Position numbers and translations under genes: made by a program
The notes under the pieces: generated by a model
Database searches by the model: none
Told to the model about the DNA's origin: nothing
The model's input: the letters and a program-made list of their open reading frames with translations, nothing else
From: Smittium culicis
Taxonomy: Eukaryota; Kickxellomycota; Harpellomycetes; Harpellales; Legeriomycetaceae
Direction: 5' to 3'
Assembly: GCA_001970855.1 (NCBI GenBank)
Contig: LSSN01000111.1
Coordinates: forward strand, 1 to 42,438
DNA: 42,438 nt
In this document: positions 22,101 through 35,800 of the stretch, one piece after another
Layout: each line of letters starts with the position of its first letter
Position numbering within the stretch: position 1 is the stretch's first letter

Positions 22101-25100
22101 TTCTGTCAGTTAATCTATCACACAATACCCTAGTCCGATATTTGGCTTAACATACAAATTTCTACATATCTATACATACTTCATCTATCTTTTAGATTTA
22201 AATGTTAGGGTTTGAGTACATATAAATTATATCCCGATAAACTGAAATTACCCATATCTTCAACTATATACTTCATCTATATTTTTGTTCAAGATGACAT
22301 TATCAAAAACCCGATATGATTAGCCAGCAATCGAATTTAGACAAACTCTCATTAAAGGGTTTTATAATAATTTCACCTTATAGTTAATGAATCCAATCTA
22401 CACTTAAAAAAAATCAATATTAATTAAAATCTTAATATAATCCATTTACTCAACTAGAGTCAATGAGTCCTTTAATTAGCCTAATATGATATTTTTAATA
22501 TACCTCAATAAAGTATCTTGAATTAAATTTGTTTATTATTACAAATCAAAATGAAACTGGAAAAAAATTGAAAGTATACTTCATTAATAAAAAGTAATTA
22601 AAATGATATTAACGCTGCTAAAAAATATATATAGCATTTAAGTATAAGTAGAAATTAAATAGTTGAAAAATATCCATCTGTTTAAAGTGCGATTTATCAG
22701 CTCAGCTTAGTAGATACTTAGTTTATCTGTTGAAAAAGGTTTTATAAGCCTTGTTAACAAGTTTAAAGCTTATATTAATTTGAAGTACACCAGATTAATT
22801 TAAACTTTCAACAAATAATAAACTAAAAAAAAAATCAATCGTTCCTAGACTTTAAACGAGGTGTAAATTATTTTAAATTAATCTTATCTATAAACGTTAT
22901 AAAACTGGCTAGAAAAAAATAAATCATATATGGAAATGAGGCATATATCTTTTTATGCCAACCAGCCTCAAAATAGCCATAATTATTTATAATTTATATT
23001 TTTTTGTTAGAAACTGATTTCTTGGATAAATAAAAATCAGTTTTACCTATAAATCAACATCTTATAGTTTTTAATCTACAAAAATATATACCTTTTAACA
23101 GAGCTTATGTTCAGGCTATCAGAGATATATTAAAAATTACTTCTAATAAGATTGATGTTATTTGAAGAAAAAACTGAATAGCTTAACGTTTAGAAACCTT
23201 ATTTTCATTACATAAATCAACTCAAATATAAATTAGCTCGTTTAATTACCCGCTTTGTAAATAATAAATCAATTATTATAGCTATACTAATTATTGTTCA
23301 GCTTCAAGGTAGATAAAAAATAATTACTAAACCTCTTAATATTTTTTAGTTCAACATAATTAGCTAGTATTTAATTGAATTTTCGCCAATATTAACATCT
23401 TATATAATAAAGATAAAAACTGAGCTTATCTTTCAACAAAAGAATTATAATATTTACTTTTGGTTTAATAGAAAAATAACGTTTACTAATTAAATTTGAT
23501 TTATTTAAAACTATTAAACTTAAATCGATGAAATTTTGCTATTATATTTCGTAATCAATACAATTAATTAAACAAATCTCGATTATTATCATTATAATTC
23601 ATGAATATGTAAATAGTATGAATAACATAAAAATTTATATCGATCCAGTGAAAATATGGGGATATATTAAAGAGTGTAATAAAAACTATGGTGATCCAAT
23701 ACGTTTTTCACAGCTTTAATAATATTAACCATATATTCGACTCTCATTCCACAATTAAAAACTTCGAATCGCATTCCTTTTAAAAATTAGTATTTCCTTA
23801 AAATATTTTCAAATAAATTGATCCACTTTCTATAAATGTTTTAGTGCTTCTTTGTTTATTGCTTTTATTTGAGAGGATTATTTACCACTTTATTTTTGCA
23901 AATTTTTATAGAAAGAACGCTGTATAATATAATTTTAACATTTAAATATTTATCTATTAATTAAAAAAAAACTTAATTTTTGCTTATTTAAAACAATCAA
24001 AATAAATAAAATTATCCCAGGTCTTATTAAAATATTTAAGTTTATTATAATAAAATTTTTATCAGCTTAAAAAAAATATATTCTTTAGGAATTAACATAA
24101 ATCTTTTTATTCATTAAATTAATTGGTATTCGTCTGTATTCGCTTTATTTTACCTCTAGCAAAATAAATTGCTTTTTTTTTCGAATCAATTAGCATTTCA
24201 ATATTCATTATTGATTTGTGTTATATTTTAAACAATAACATTGTAATTTAAACTAGTCTAATATTATTCAATTCATTGTAAATTCTTTTTTTTTTAGCTT
24301 CATAACATTATTTTCATTCAATTTTTATTTTGTATTTTTTAGAGATAAGTTATAGTATGTTTATTGAATCTTTAATTATATTAAAATGAATAAGAGAACT
24401 TGTGCCAAAAAATTACATTTGTTATTGGCGAAACTAATATTTAACTTTATTTACACTATTTTTTAAAACTAGAACTTATACCCTCAAAAATCATACAAAT
24501 AAATCAGGAAATCGTTTGAAATCACCGATAATATCTATATCAAAACATAATAAAACTAAAAAAAATCAAATAATAATTTTAAAAATATTTGCAAGCTTGC
24601 TATCAATAATATTGAGATTATACTCTTTTTGAATTTCCAAATATATATACGAAAAAAACGCTAAATTATTGGTGTTTATTATAATTAATCTCAGTATGAA
24701 TGAAAAAAAGAAAATTTTAATACTAGGTAGATCAATAAAATCATAAAAAAAACATACTAAAAAAATTTTTATTATCAAGAAAAGAGATTATAATAATTTA
24801 GGCGTTTAAAATAATTAATTGAGTAAATAATTAAATTAACACATTAAAAATTTCCGAGGATAAACTCGAGATGCTTCTAAAAAAATTTTGGAATAATATT
24901 AATAATTAAAAAAAAATCAATATACCAAAATTTATTTAGAAAATCGAGTATAGATATTTTACGCTTGATTTAATTTTTTTTAAAAATTTTAGAATTAATT
25001 TATAAAGTTATAGCTTGTTATTAGATGAATTAGCTTAAATATCTATCCAGATATATATAATATATCTAAGGAAACTTATAAAAAAAAAAATCGATTATTT

Positions 25101-28100
25101 AAAGATGATAAGTAATATAAAATTCATATCGATAACAAAATGGCTTTTCAATTTAAATATAAATCGATAAATCTTGAGATTATTACAACCCTTGAATCAT
25201 ATTTCAAAAGAAATACTCTTATTTAAATAAAAATTTAAGCAGATTTTCGATTGAGTTTATTATCCCGTTAGTATAAACTGATAAATATAGGATCATATCC
25301 CAAATCTTCACTAAAAATGTACCAATTTTTAGATTAAATAGTAAATACGTATTTAAAACTATTTTTATAGTACGATAAAATGATATTTCATTCATTATGC
25401 TGGATTAAACCATTAATAGTGGATTGGGTAGTATAAACCAACTTTAATTTTATATTATTTTTTTGTGTGCCTTAATTTAAACCCGCTTTCTTCTTTCTGT
25501 TTAGTTCTATTTTATTTTTCTCTAATTAGGTTTGTAGTAGTTTTTTTAATAATATTTAATTTGTTTATTTCTTAATTATTTTATTTATTTTTTGAATATT
25601 TAAGATGATGTTAAATTGAAAACAATCTTGCTTATATGCCTTTAAAACTCAAATTTTGTGTTTTATTATTCTTTACAAGCTATTATAGCCAGTAGAATGA
25701 TAGTTAAATATAATGTTAAAAATAAAGCTTGTACTTAAAAACTAGTAATGAAAAAGTAACAAAACTAAAGCTACAATTATTTAAATTTATGAGTATATAT
25801 ATTTACATATATGTTTACTCACACTGCTTTTATGTTTGAAATTGCTAATACAGAATCATCTATGTATATATTATATAATAGTATATGTATTACTTATTTC
25901 ATAAAAATATAATGCAATCAATAATAAATTCCATGCAAGTATTTTTATATAAATTTTTTTTACTATGCCTTCACATAGAATCAAAATATCAAAAACAGTA
26001 CGAATGAATTATTATTATAATTTGTACACAACGATAACTGTTTTATTCTAATGAAATCTAATTAATGATTTTATATTAGGAACTATATATTAATGAGAAA
26101 ATAAATGAAATGTTAAAATGAAAAAGCCTCAAATTATTTTATTAATTAAAGATTCAAATCTATCTGTTTATATTAAAAATAATAGTTCTTTAATTAATAT
26201 CAAAATCAAAATTAACATTTTATACCAAAATTTATTAATAATAGCATTATTTATTTTAAATTTTTAGCTGGTTTCAGAAATCTAATAGCTTTTTAAAATA
26301 TTTAATTAAATTTAGCTATTTTTTGAATCACATAATACTAGATCTCTCATGATTTTTTTATTAAATTTTAATGTATAGTGTTATTTTTTTTTAATTTTTT
26401 AATTCTTATTATGCTATTTGATTAGAAAGTTAATCGAATTAAGTATAATATTGGAGCAAGGCCAATGTATTAAAAATTTTATTTGGATTTTGCTAATAAC
26501 ATAGTTGGATAAAAAACATATATGCTATTATTTAAAAAAAACTATCCAAATTTTGCCTTAATTGATTCTATCTGTTATAAATTTTATCACTTGTAAAGTT
26601 ATGAAACTAAAATTAATAAATCAAAAAATTTATATTACATTTCATTAAATTTCTTGCTAATCATATTAAAATATATATCAAAAATAACCAAATTATTCAT
26701 ATTTGGTTTATAATTTAAAATTTATCAATATAAAAAATTAGTCCAAAGAAAGTTTTTTTGTGATAAGTTTATCATAATATTTTTTTTTATATTTTAAAAT
26801 ATTAAAATAAATTATCTTATAATTATACTTTTTGAGTAGTATAAGAATTCATAAATTAAATAATGATTTAAGAATAAATAAAGAACTTGTAATAAAAAAT
26901 TTTAAATATTTTTGTAAATAGTAATTAAGATCTTTAATAAAAATTCCATATTGATTATATAATCTTTAAGTTTCATCAAGCGCTTCTGAAATCATTTTAT
27001 AATCATTTTTTTAGTTATCAGTTCAGCTGTTTAGTATATTAAAATTTTCTTTTAAGCTTTTTGTACAAAGTTATAATATATTTCACCAATTCTAAAATAT
27101 TTTAAAATTTTTATCCAACTTATTCTAATGTTTTCCTTCAAGACATATGTTTATTTTCTAATTTTTTTAGGTGAGCTGATTAATAAAAACCTTTCATAAA
27201 TAGTATAAAATAAGATTAATTGAATATTACCTATTAAATATCTAGCATATAAAACCAAGAGATTTATTTTTTAATCTATATGCAAAAATAATTCCAAAAA
27301 AAAAAATCATTAATTCTTAGTAATTGATATTGTAAAAAAAAAAAAAACTGTGTAAATATTCTATTGCAATCTCATTGATAAATTATCCCGTTATATAATT
27401 TTTTTTTAGAATATATCAATAGTATGTTCATATATAGCTTTCGATAAAACGCAAGTATCGAACTTTTTATATGGATTATAGTATGATATATAAATAAATT
27501 TTACATATATGATATTATTATGTGATAAATTTTAATTATTACACTGTAAAATGAGGGATAATTAAGTTCAAATAAAAAATTTTATGCACAAAAAGTTGTT
27601 TCTGTTTATCTTGGGTTGATAAAAGATGAAAACTCCTTCAAAACTACAAGAAATATGTAAAAAGTACGATTAAGATTTTTATTTAATTTTAAATCAAAAA
27701 AAATAACAATTAAAATAGGATAATAAATGATAAAAAGAAGTGCGCACTATATTTATACTAAGATTTTAATAATAGAAAAAGTGCTTCTTTAACCTCAAAA
27801 TTTTTTATTATTTGCAATCTAATCTAGCTAAGTATAAATAATTTATTTTTTAGAATAGCTAATATTAAATATGGTATCACAATAAGTTATATTATGGAAA
27901 TTAACTTAGCGAGGTATTGAATAAAATTATTAATAAATTCTGATATATTTAGTACACATTCATTCGGATTCTGCACAATAGAGAAATATTTCTATATCAT
28001 AATTTTATCTTAAATTGCTACAAAATTCTAAGCTTGTCAAATTAATTATAAATTCTTAGAAGTTTAAATTAAACATTTTATTCTTTTTTTGGGGAGGGGG

Positions 28101-29822
28101 GAGGGATATTAAAATAATACAGAGAAATAAACTGTTTTTAGAAAACTAGCTTGATCGAAATAAAAAATTATTTTATCTCTACAAAGAAATATCCTCTAAT
28201 ATAATTTTTCTGGTCTAATTGATTTGAATGTTAAAATCATATGATTTTAAAATTTTATGAACTAGCTTTTTATCAGCTAATTGAGGGTACGAAATTTATT
28301 AATTTCAAAATGCACCTAATGAAGGTATATTTATAATTTTTTTTTTTTTTGGTTTTGAAACCAGAATCCAATGAGCTCTTTAGGCTCAAATGTTTTTCAA
28401 CAATTGAAAATATAGAAATTAAATTAGCTCTTCAAAAATCTATGTTTATTTAATCATTAGCAGATATCAGTAGTATAATATCATTAAAGAAGTTTTTATC
28501 ATAAAAATGAATTAGATTATTAAACCCACTTCATAAAAAAAATTATATAATAATAATAATTTTTTAACTGATTTACAATATTATTGAATATACATACAAA
28601 ATTTTTTTGGAAATATTTAAATCTGATTAAATGTAGGAATAAAACAGAAAAAATTCGAAACAAACAATTGAAAATATAAATTTTTAATAAATTTACTTTA
28701 AAAGTAAATTAATATAAATTCAATAATATGCAATTAATTTCAGTTAATCAAATGCGATTATAATTTATCATGATAATTATTTAAATTATCAAAATGAATA
28801 TTAAAAATTGTTATTTTATTGAAAAAAATAAGTCATATTAATAATTTATTTCACTTATAAAATTCCCAAAAAATCACAAAAAGCAACTAAAAAGCAACTA
28901 AAATCTAATTTCAATCATTATTATATTGTTTAGGCGCTTGTAAAAATTCGATATTTGTCTAATTTTTCTATTAACTCTAGCTTAGCAATGTAATAATTAG
29001 TGAAATTATCTCTAAATGAAAATCATTAAATACTGAAAAAGCTTCTTATCGGAAAATAGGGTCGATAGTTCAATTAAATATAACACATTGTAGATATTAT
29101 TATAATTTTGAGAAAAAGTCATACTATATTTGTCAAAATATATAGTTATGTTTGACTAAATCCAATTATTCATGATTAATTCTTCGCAAATTAGAATTAA
29201 ATATGAATAAACAAGTATATTTGATTCAATTTATCAAAAAAATGTATAAAATATAAACCACCATTATCAAAGTTGAAATAGACTCTTATAGAAATATAGA
29301 TATAATTCTGATAAATAATACTAGTTTCTGGTAGATTTGACTAAAAAAATAGGAATTTTTGTTCAAAAAACTCGTAGGTACTATAGTTGATAATGCTACT
29401 CAGCCAATATTAGACTTTTGTTGCTCAATAATAGTTTTGATATCTGGATTTATACAAATTGTGCAGGAAATATAAGAGAAAATTTATAAAAATCTCAAAA
29501 TTAATTTTTAAAGGTAGCTCAAATCGTAAAAAAATTGTAGGAATATCTACAATGCCTAATCCGAGGAAATACTGCTTATATAACAAATGATCCAATGTGA
29601 TTTCAAAGAAAATTTCTATGGATAAATATAATTATTTGTTTTTCTTAACCTTCCAGAAATTATCGCAAAACGAACTAAACCAACTTTCTAAAATTATTTT
29701 AAAAAAAAGAATCCGGAGAATTATTGAAAAGTGGGATGGGGAAAAAACAAGCTAGTCTCTTGAAAGTAATCGAATTTTAAATTTTCTTGAAAAAAAGAGA
29801 TTAATTCTAATGAAATCATGAA

Positions 29823-29864
29823 ATAATATAATATAATATAATATAATATAATATAATATAATAT
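29823..29864. repeat. (ATAAT)n array, left of the gap
   Basis: Perfect pentanucleotide repeat of at least eight units running straight into the assembly gap. The same repeat, in the same phase style, emerges on the other side, so the true array probably spans the gap. Confidence 0.9.
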
Positions 29865-30502
29865 NNNNNNNNNNNNNNNNNNNNNNNNNNNNNNNNNNNN
29901 NNNNNNNNNNNNNNNNNNNNNNNNNNNNNNNNNNNNNNNNNNNNNNNNNNNNNNNNNNNNNNNNNNNNNNNNNNNNNNNNNNNNNNNNNNNNNNNNNNNN
30001 NNNNNNNNNNNNNNNNNNNNNNNNNNNNNNNNNNNNNNNNNNNNNNNNNNNNNNNNNNNNNNNNNNNNNNNNNNNNNNNNNNNNNNNNNNNNNNNNNNNN
30101 NNNNNNNNNNNNNNNNNNNNNNNNNNNNNNNNNNNNNNNNNNNNNNNNNNNNNNNNNNNNNNNNNNNNNNNNNNNNNNNNNNNNNNNNNNNNNNNNNNNN
30201 NNNNNNNNNNNNNNNNNNNNNNNNNNNNNNNNNNNNNNNNNNNNNNNNNNNNNNNNNNNNNNNNNNNNNNNNNNNNNNNNNNNNNNNNNNNNNNNNNNNN
30301 NNNNNNNNNNNNNNNNNNNNNNNNNNNNNNNNNNNNNNNNNNNNNNNNNNNNNNNNNNNNNNNNNNNNNNNNNNNNNNNNNNNNNNNNNNNNNNNNNNNN
30401 NNNNNNNNNNNNNNNNNNNNNNNNNNNNNNNNNNNNNNNNNNNNNNNNNNNNNNNNNNNNNNNNNNNNNNNNNNNNNNNNNNNNNNNNNNNNNNNNNNNN
30501 NN
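29865..30502. other. Assembly gap (638 N)
   Basis: A run of undetermined bases. It sits inside an (ATAAT)n array, so the break is most simply explained by the repeat. The true length of the array is unknown and the N count may be an estimate. Confidence 0.98.
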
Positions 30503-30574
30503 ATAATATAATATAATATAATATAATATAATATAATATAATATAATATAATATAATATAATATAATATAATAT
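30503..30574. repeat. (ATAAT)n array, right of the gap
   Basis: About fourteen perfect units of the pentanucleotide directly after the gap, ending where AGCTTATAA begins. It continues the array of 29823-29864. Confidence 0.9.
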
Positions 30575-32847
30575 AGCTTATAATTTTATTTATGGGAAAA
30601 CTTGTAGCACTTTGAATTATCAACTAAAATCTTTCGCTTCAAATAAAATAGTTGATAGCTTTAGATCAAGTAGAGTTGGTTAAATAATAAATTGGCATTA
30701 TTGGTTGAATAAATTTTTTATCGGCATAGCGCAATGATGATTTCATGAATTGTTCCTACTTATGTAAAATTTTCCTCAACATTTTTCAATGATGTGCTAA
30801 AAAGATATTAGTTTCTTTTATGGGTACTAATTTTTATATAATTTTTATCAAGTTAGTTGAATTATAAATCTTTTTTTCCTTTTAATTTTGAGCTTTTTAT
30901 CCATAAAACGATTCACATCCTCATTAGGCGTGAGTTTTATTTTTATTGTTTTTATTTCGCTTGGTCCAAATAAAATCGATGAGCGAATGTCCTATATCAT
31001 TTCTAATGTATTTATTTATGCCAAAAAAATTCTTCCTTGAAATTTAACATTTATTACCATACCAAACTGCCTCCTTCGCATCTACCATAACCATTATCAA
31101 CATAGATTTATTTTATTTTATTTATTTTGGTTTTAAAATGAATAATGTACATTTTTTTGAATTATACTCGTGTCCTTTCATTAGTGGAATTTTTTCGTTC
31201 GCCTTTTTTACCTTTTTTGAAGATTTTTCTATCCATATGACAAAAGCTGATACAAAATCTAATCCTATCTTGATAACATAATTATAGCTAGTCGTCATCG
31301 AATATACTCACTTTTTTAGTGGTGGCAAATGAATCCATGTTAGCTTATGAATAGTTTTATTTTGAAATACCTAAAAATAATATTTTGATTTAATTACAGT
31401 TTTTTGTTTGGGACTTTAGATAAGAGAAATGAGAGATATTCTTATATAAAGCTAAAATTCAAATATTGTATACACAATATATTATAAAGCTGATAAAAAA
31501 ATTCCCTCAGTTAATACCAATTTTTTATTATATGAAAAACATCTTTATAGACCTAAAGTTTTTTTTAACACTTGCATTATTTATAAAAAAAACAGTTAAA
31601 TTAAAGAATTAGCGGGTATTTGTGCATTTTTAAAGATATTATAATAAATTTGAAGTTAATGATGATGACTTATTTAGATAAAAGAACCTAATATTTAATA
31701 GTAAAGCCCTAAAGTACTTTAAACTATATTGGTCAATTGAATACGAAATTGGGGAATATAATCGAATTAGGTGCTTTTAATAGATACTTTGAGATACGGG
31801 TAAAAGTTATTTTATATAATACGAGTTAATGGCGTTATTACAAGGTTGTGGTATTTGATGGTGGGTAGGTGAGTGCATATAAAATAAAGTATTATTTAAA
31901 TAATTTTAAAGATTTTGTCACATGTATATAAAAATACAGGCTTTATATAAAATCAAGGTATTCTATGAAAAATGCTTTTAAGAGGATTTTTTTAATGGAA
32001 AAGTATATAACTAAACACAAGCATATTGCTGAGAGTTTGTGGCCGATATTGCATTTACATAATTTCTTAATTGCGGAGTTTAGATTAAAATAGCGATATT
32101 AAAAATCAAATTGAAAAATGGGCATCAATTCATCGATGATTTATGCCGTAATACAAAAAAAGAGTATGTCTAAAAGAATAAGTACAGTTTGTAAATAAAA
32201 GATTAAATTTAGTTGATCTAAACAAAAATATTAAAGTAAACATGAATAGACGAATCTACGCAGCCAATTAAAAGACTTGGTTTTATTTACTATAAGTGAG
32301 ATTTTTATCTATTCGTGAAATAGCGTATTGAAAAAATGTAGAATAATAGGCCAAAAATCACAAGTATAAACAATAGTGCTTTCTAACAGAGCTTATAATA
32401 CCATGTATTGGAGAAAAATAAATTCTGATGATTATGATCAAAAATTTATATAAAAATAACCAATGATTTATTGTTAATGTATGTGATGTAAATCAAATCA
32501 AATGTAAAGATGCAAAATAATTATAATAAAATGTGCAAAAATTATAAAATCAGCCAATAAGGCAGCGTAATTTTCAGCGAATGTTATAGGCGAATTTAGG
32601 GCGAAAATCAAATCGGACTGAATCTACAATTATTTGCTACAATTTTTTTTTATAGGATTTTTGAAAAATCAGCCATAAGACTAAAAATAGTCTGTTAGAT
32701 AAATCTTGCTTAGTTTTTGCAAACGAAAATTTATTATATACTAAGCATTATTAATTTCCTCTTCTTCTACACATAGCCATTTATCCAAGCACTGGTACGA
32801 ATAAACATTAATCTTAGTTTAGATACTTCTAGAAATTATTCTGCCTG
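30575..32847. other. AT-rich gene desert, right part
   Basis: About 2.3 kb without a supportable gene. Composition becomes slightly less extreme than to the left of the gap. Near 32560-32620 the motif GCGAA recurs (GCGAATG, GCGAATT, GGGCGAAAA), about 230-270 bp upstream of the next start codon. The last 100 bp (TTTCCTCTTCTTCTACAC) form a pyrimidine-rich leader like those of the other genes. Confidence 0.5.
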
Positions 32848-35800
32848 ATGTCTAAATCTCAAAAATGTCCAGTAGTTATCTCTTCAAAAGACCCCTCTGA
32901 AAATTTATACAAGCTCCAAGTGCTTTTGGTGTCTAATGATTTCAATAATATAGAAAATAACATCGTCTTCAGAAAGTTTGTCTACTTAACTGACGCTGAT
33001 CAAACTATAATATCTGTTAAAGATGGAATTCAAGATATGATTTCTAGCCTCTACCCCCACCAAAAGTACCCCATATATATTCATTATTATTTAACTTTTT
33101 AATTATTTTGTTTTATTTTTATTCATATCTCTCTTTATTTAACCATTTATAGAGCTTTCCCCATCTTGAGCTTGAGAGACTCTGAATATTCAGACCTTCA
33201 CGGAAAATATAAAGTCAAGCACGTATTTGACAAAAGTAGTATAGTCTATGCAGTTTGTGATCTCAACCTAGTTCTCCTTCAAAGTAATCATATATTTATT
33301 AATCTATACATTTCTAATTCCTTTCTAATCATATATGCTTGTAAAACTCTAGATTCAAAATATTGCCCTTACCACCAAAATAAATATTTATCAATTATCA
33401 ACCAGGATAGTTTTGGCGTCTCTACAGATTCTAATGCATTGTCTAACTTTAAAGATGTATACTACTCCTGCTTCGATTGTATAAATGTCACCATCAATTG
33501 TAAAAACTCATTAAAAGATAGAAGCTTTAGCTCCATAACTCTCCCAACAAACCCGCTTCAATCCTCAATTCCTTTCTCCTATAACTTTACTTTTGGCAAT
33601 ATCAATAAGCTCCCTAACACTCAAAATGGTAATAAGTCTAATAATTTTATTTCCTTAAATTTATTCCAAATCATTATTATTTTGTTTTCAATACCATCAC
33701 CCTTTTCTAATTCTAATTTTTCAGATTTTTATTTATAAACTAGTCACATTTATTATCTAATTTTAAACATTTTTTTATTAATTATCCTAGATCAAACCAA
33801 CCTTCAAAATTTACAACTTCAAGGCTACACTTCTAATTTATCTACTGCACAAAATTCTTCCAGCAATAAAATTTCCAATCGTCTAAATGTCAATGATAAC
33901 TCTAAAATTTCTTATAATAATCCCAGCTCACCTGACTTACAAAGTTTAGATACTTTCCCTAAAGCTATACCAAATTCATATGGTACTAATCAAATAAATC
34001 CCCCTGCTTTTAAATTTGGTATTGAAAATACCGGGTCATCAAATAACCATATGGATGTTGAAATAGATTACCGTACCGAGAAAGGTAAATTGAACTTTTT
34101 TTAAAAATAAAGAGTATTTAATATTAATAATGTTATAAAAATTTAACTACAACTAATTTCTGAATTTAAAAAATCCCATTTAAACCAATTTAATATAATT
34201 TGTTTCGATAATTTTTACTTTTGAAAAGACTACTTTTAAATATATTTTCATTTTTTAATTATTGATTTTTTATTCCTATTTCTTTTATCAGGACTAGAGA
34301 GCAGATCTCCAAGCTTTTTTTCTCAAAATAGCTTTGAAAATGTTACATTTTCCAACGAACTACACCAAAACTCTAGTCTAGGGTCCTTAACTGGTAACCA
34401 ATATTTTATATGTTCAAATATTGAAAAGCAAAGTAAAATACCTGAAAATTTAACCCCAATCTCAGCTAAAGCTGCCTCTCTTTTTAAATCATACAGTTTA
34501 TATATATTTTATTAATTATTACTTAATACAATTTTTTTCTATACTATATTTATTAGATACCACTACATCAAATAATCTACCACCTGTTAATATTCCAGAA
34601 ATACAACTTAAACCGAAATTTCAAGAGCCTAACGCTTTTTCTGCCACCAATCATACTATACTCCCCAACTCCGTTCAAGATTCATCTTCACGCATTAGCA
34701 GCGACTACGGAAATGTACACCTCAATATGTACAAACTAAATTTACCTCATGACCAAAAAACCTCTCCCATTAACGGATCTGATAATACAAAATCTTCAAT
34801 TATAATTCAAGAGAATAAAATCTCATCAAAAAATACAAATTTAATAAAAGAAAATAGCAATGTTGTTGGGTCCAGACTTGTAAAAAATATCATAACAGAA
34901 ACTTCAGTAATTTCTGAAAACTCAAGCACTGCAAACAACTTTAGTTTTGATGATAAAGATAAAAGCGTGTCAAATAGCCAGACAAACTCAGCTTCAAAAA
35001 ATATCTCCGCTTTAAAAAAAAAAGTACATGATGATAGCCCCAACCAACCACAAAAAGCTTTGTTTGGCCCAAAAAGCAAAAGAGGTCGAAATATCAATAA
35101 TTCAGATATGTCGAATTCAAGTGATATAAATAATTCTAAAGTTAATGCATCTGCTATTCCGAAAGATATTCATATATCAGCTCCAGCTATATCAAACTCT
35201 ATGGCGATTGAAGAGGAATCAGAAGGATCATCTGATGGTAGCTCTCAAAATGACTCTGTTGTTGATTCAGGCAGCACTTCAGAAAATGATCTAGAAATTA
35301 TCTCAGAAACCCACGCTGTTAACGTATCAGGAAAAAACTCTGAAAATGTTCCTAAAGAAGTTCTACATAATTCTGACCAAGAATCAGAAGAAGAATCGGA
35401 AAACCAAGATTCAGACTCAGAATCGGATGAATTAGAAAGCGCTGTAAATAAAGATCTAGTTCTGAAAAATGATGAAGCTGTAAAGACATCGGGAGAAAAC
35501 AAAATGAAAAATATCTCGACAACACTTGCCAATAAACCTGCAGCTAAGATACTTAATGAACCAGAAGAACACCAAGAAGATTCGGATGAAGATTCTGGTG
35601 AGGAAGAGTCTGAAGAAGAGTCTGAAGCGGAATCTGAAGCAGAGTCTGAAGCGGAATCTGAAGCAGAGTCTGAAGCGGAATCTGAAGCGGAATCTGAAGA
35701 AGAGTCTGAAGAGGAATCTGGAGAGGAATCTGAGGAAGAATCTGAAAAAAAATCTGAAGAATCCCAAAGTGGTTTTATAGAAGATAGTAGCAATTCTGAA

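Larger units (their letters stand above)
21193..29822. other. AT-rich gene desert, left part
   Basis: About 8.6 kb upstream of the KDM5 start with no supportable gene. The first 110 bp are purine-rich on the + strand, that is, a C/T-rich leader for KDM5. Two short tandem repeats follow (21331-21441 and 21983-22100). From about 21480 to 22200 the + strand is pyrimidine-rich and less AT-rich, resembling the leader of the gene at 4743, but no reading frame follows. From about 22.2 kb on, A and T dominate almost completely, open frames stay short, and stop codons are dense in all six frames. I see no tRNA or rRNA. One G-rich tract stands out at 28091-28105. Confidence 0.6.

Noticed and set aside
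24566..24778. A 70-codon hydrophobic minus-strand frame in the desert
   Set aside because: I/F/L-rich translations are expected from random AT-rich sequence; there is no supporting context.
29721..30623. A 300-codon minus-strand frame spanning the assembly gap
   Set aside because: It is open only because of undetermined bases and the (ATAAT)n repeat, which reads as an I-L-Y-Y pattern.
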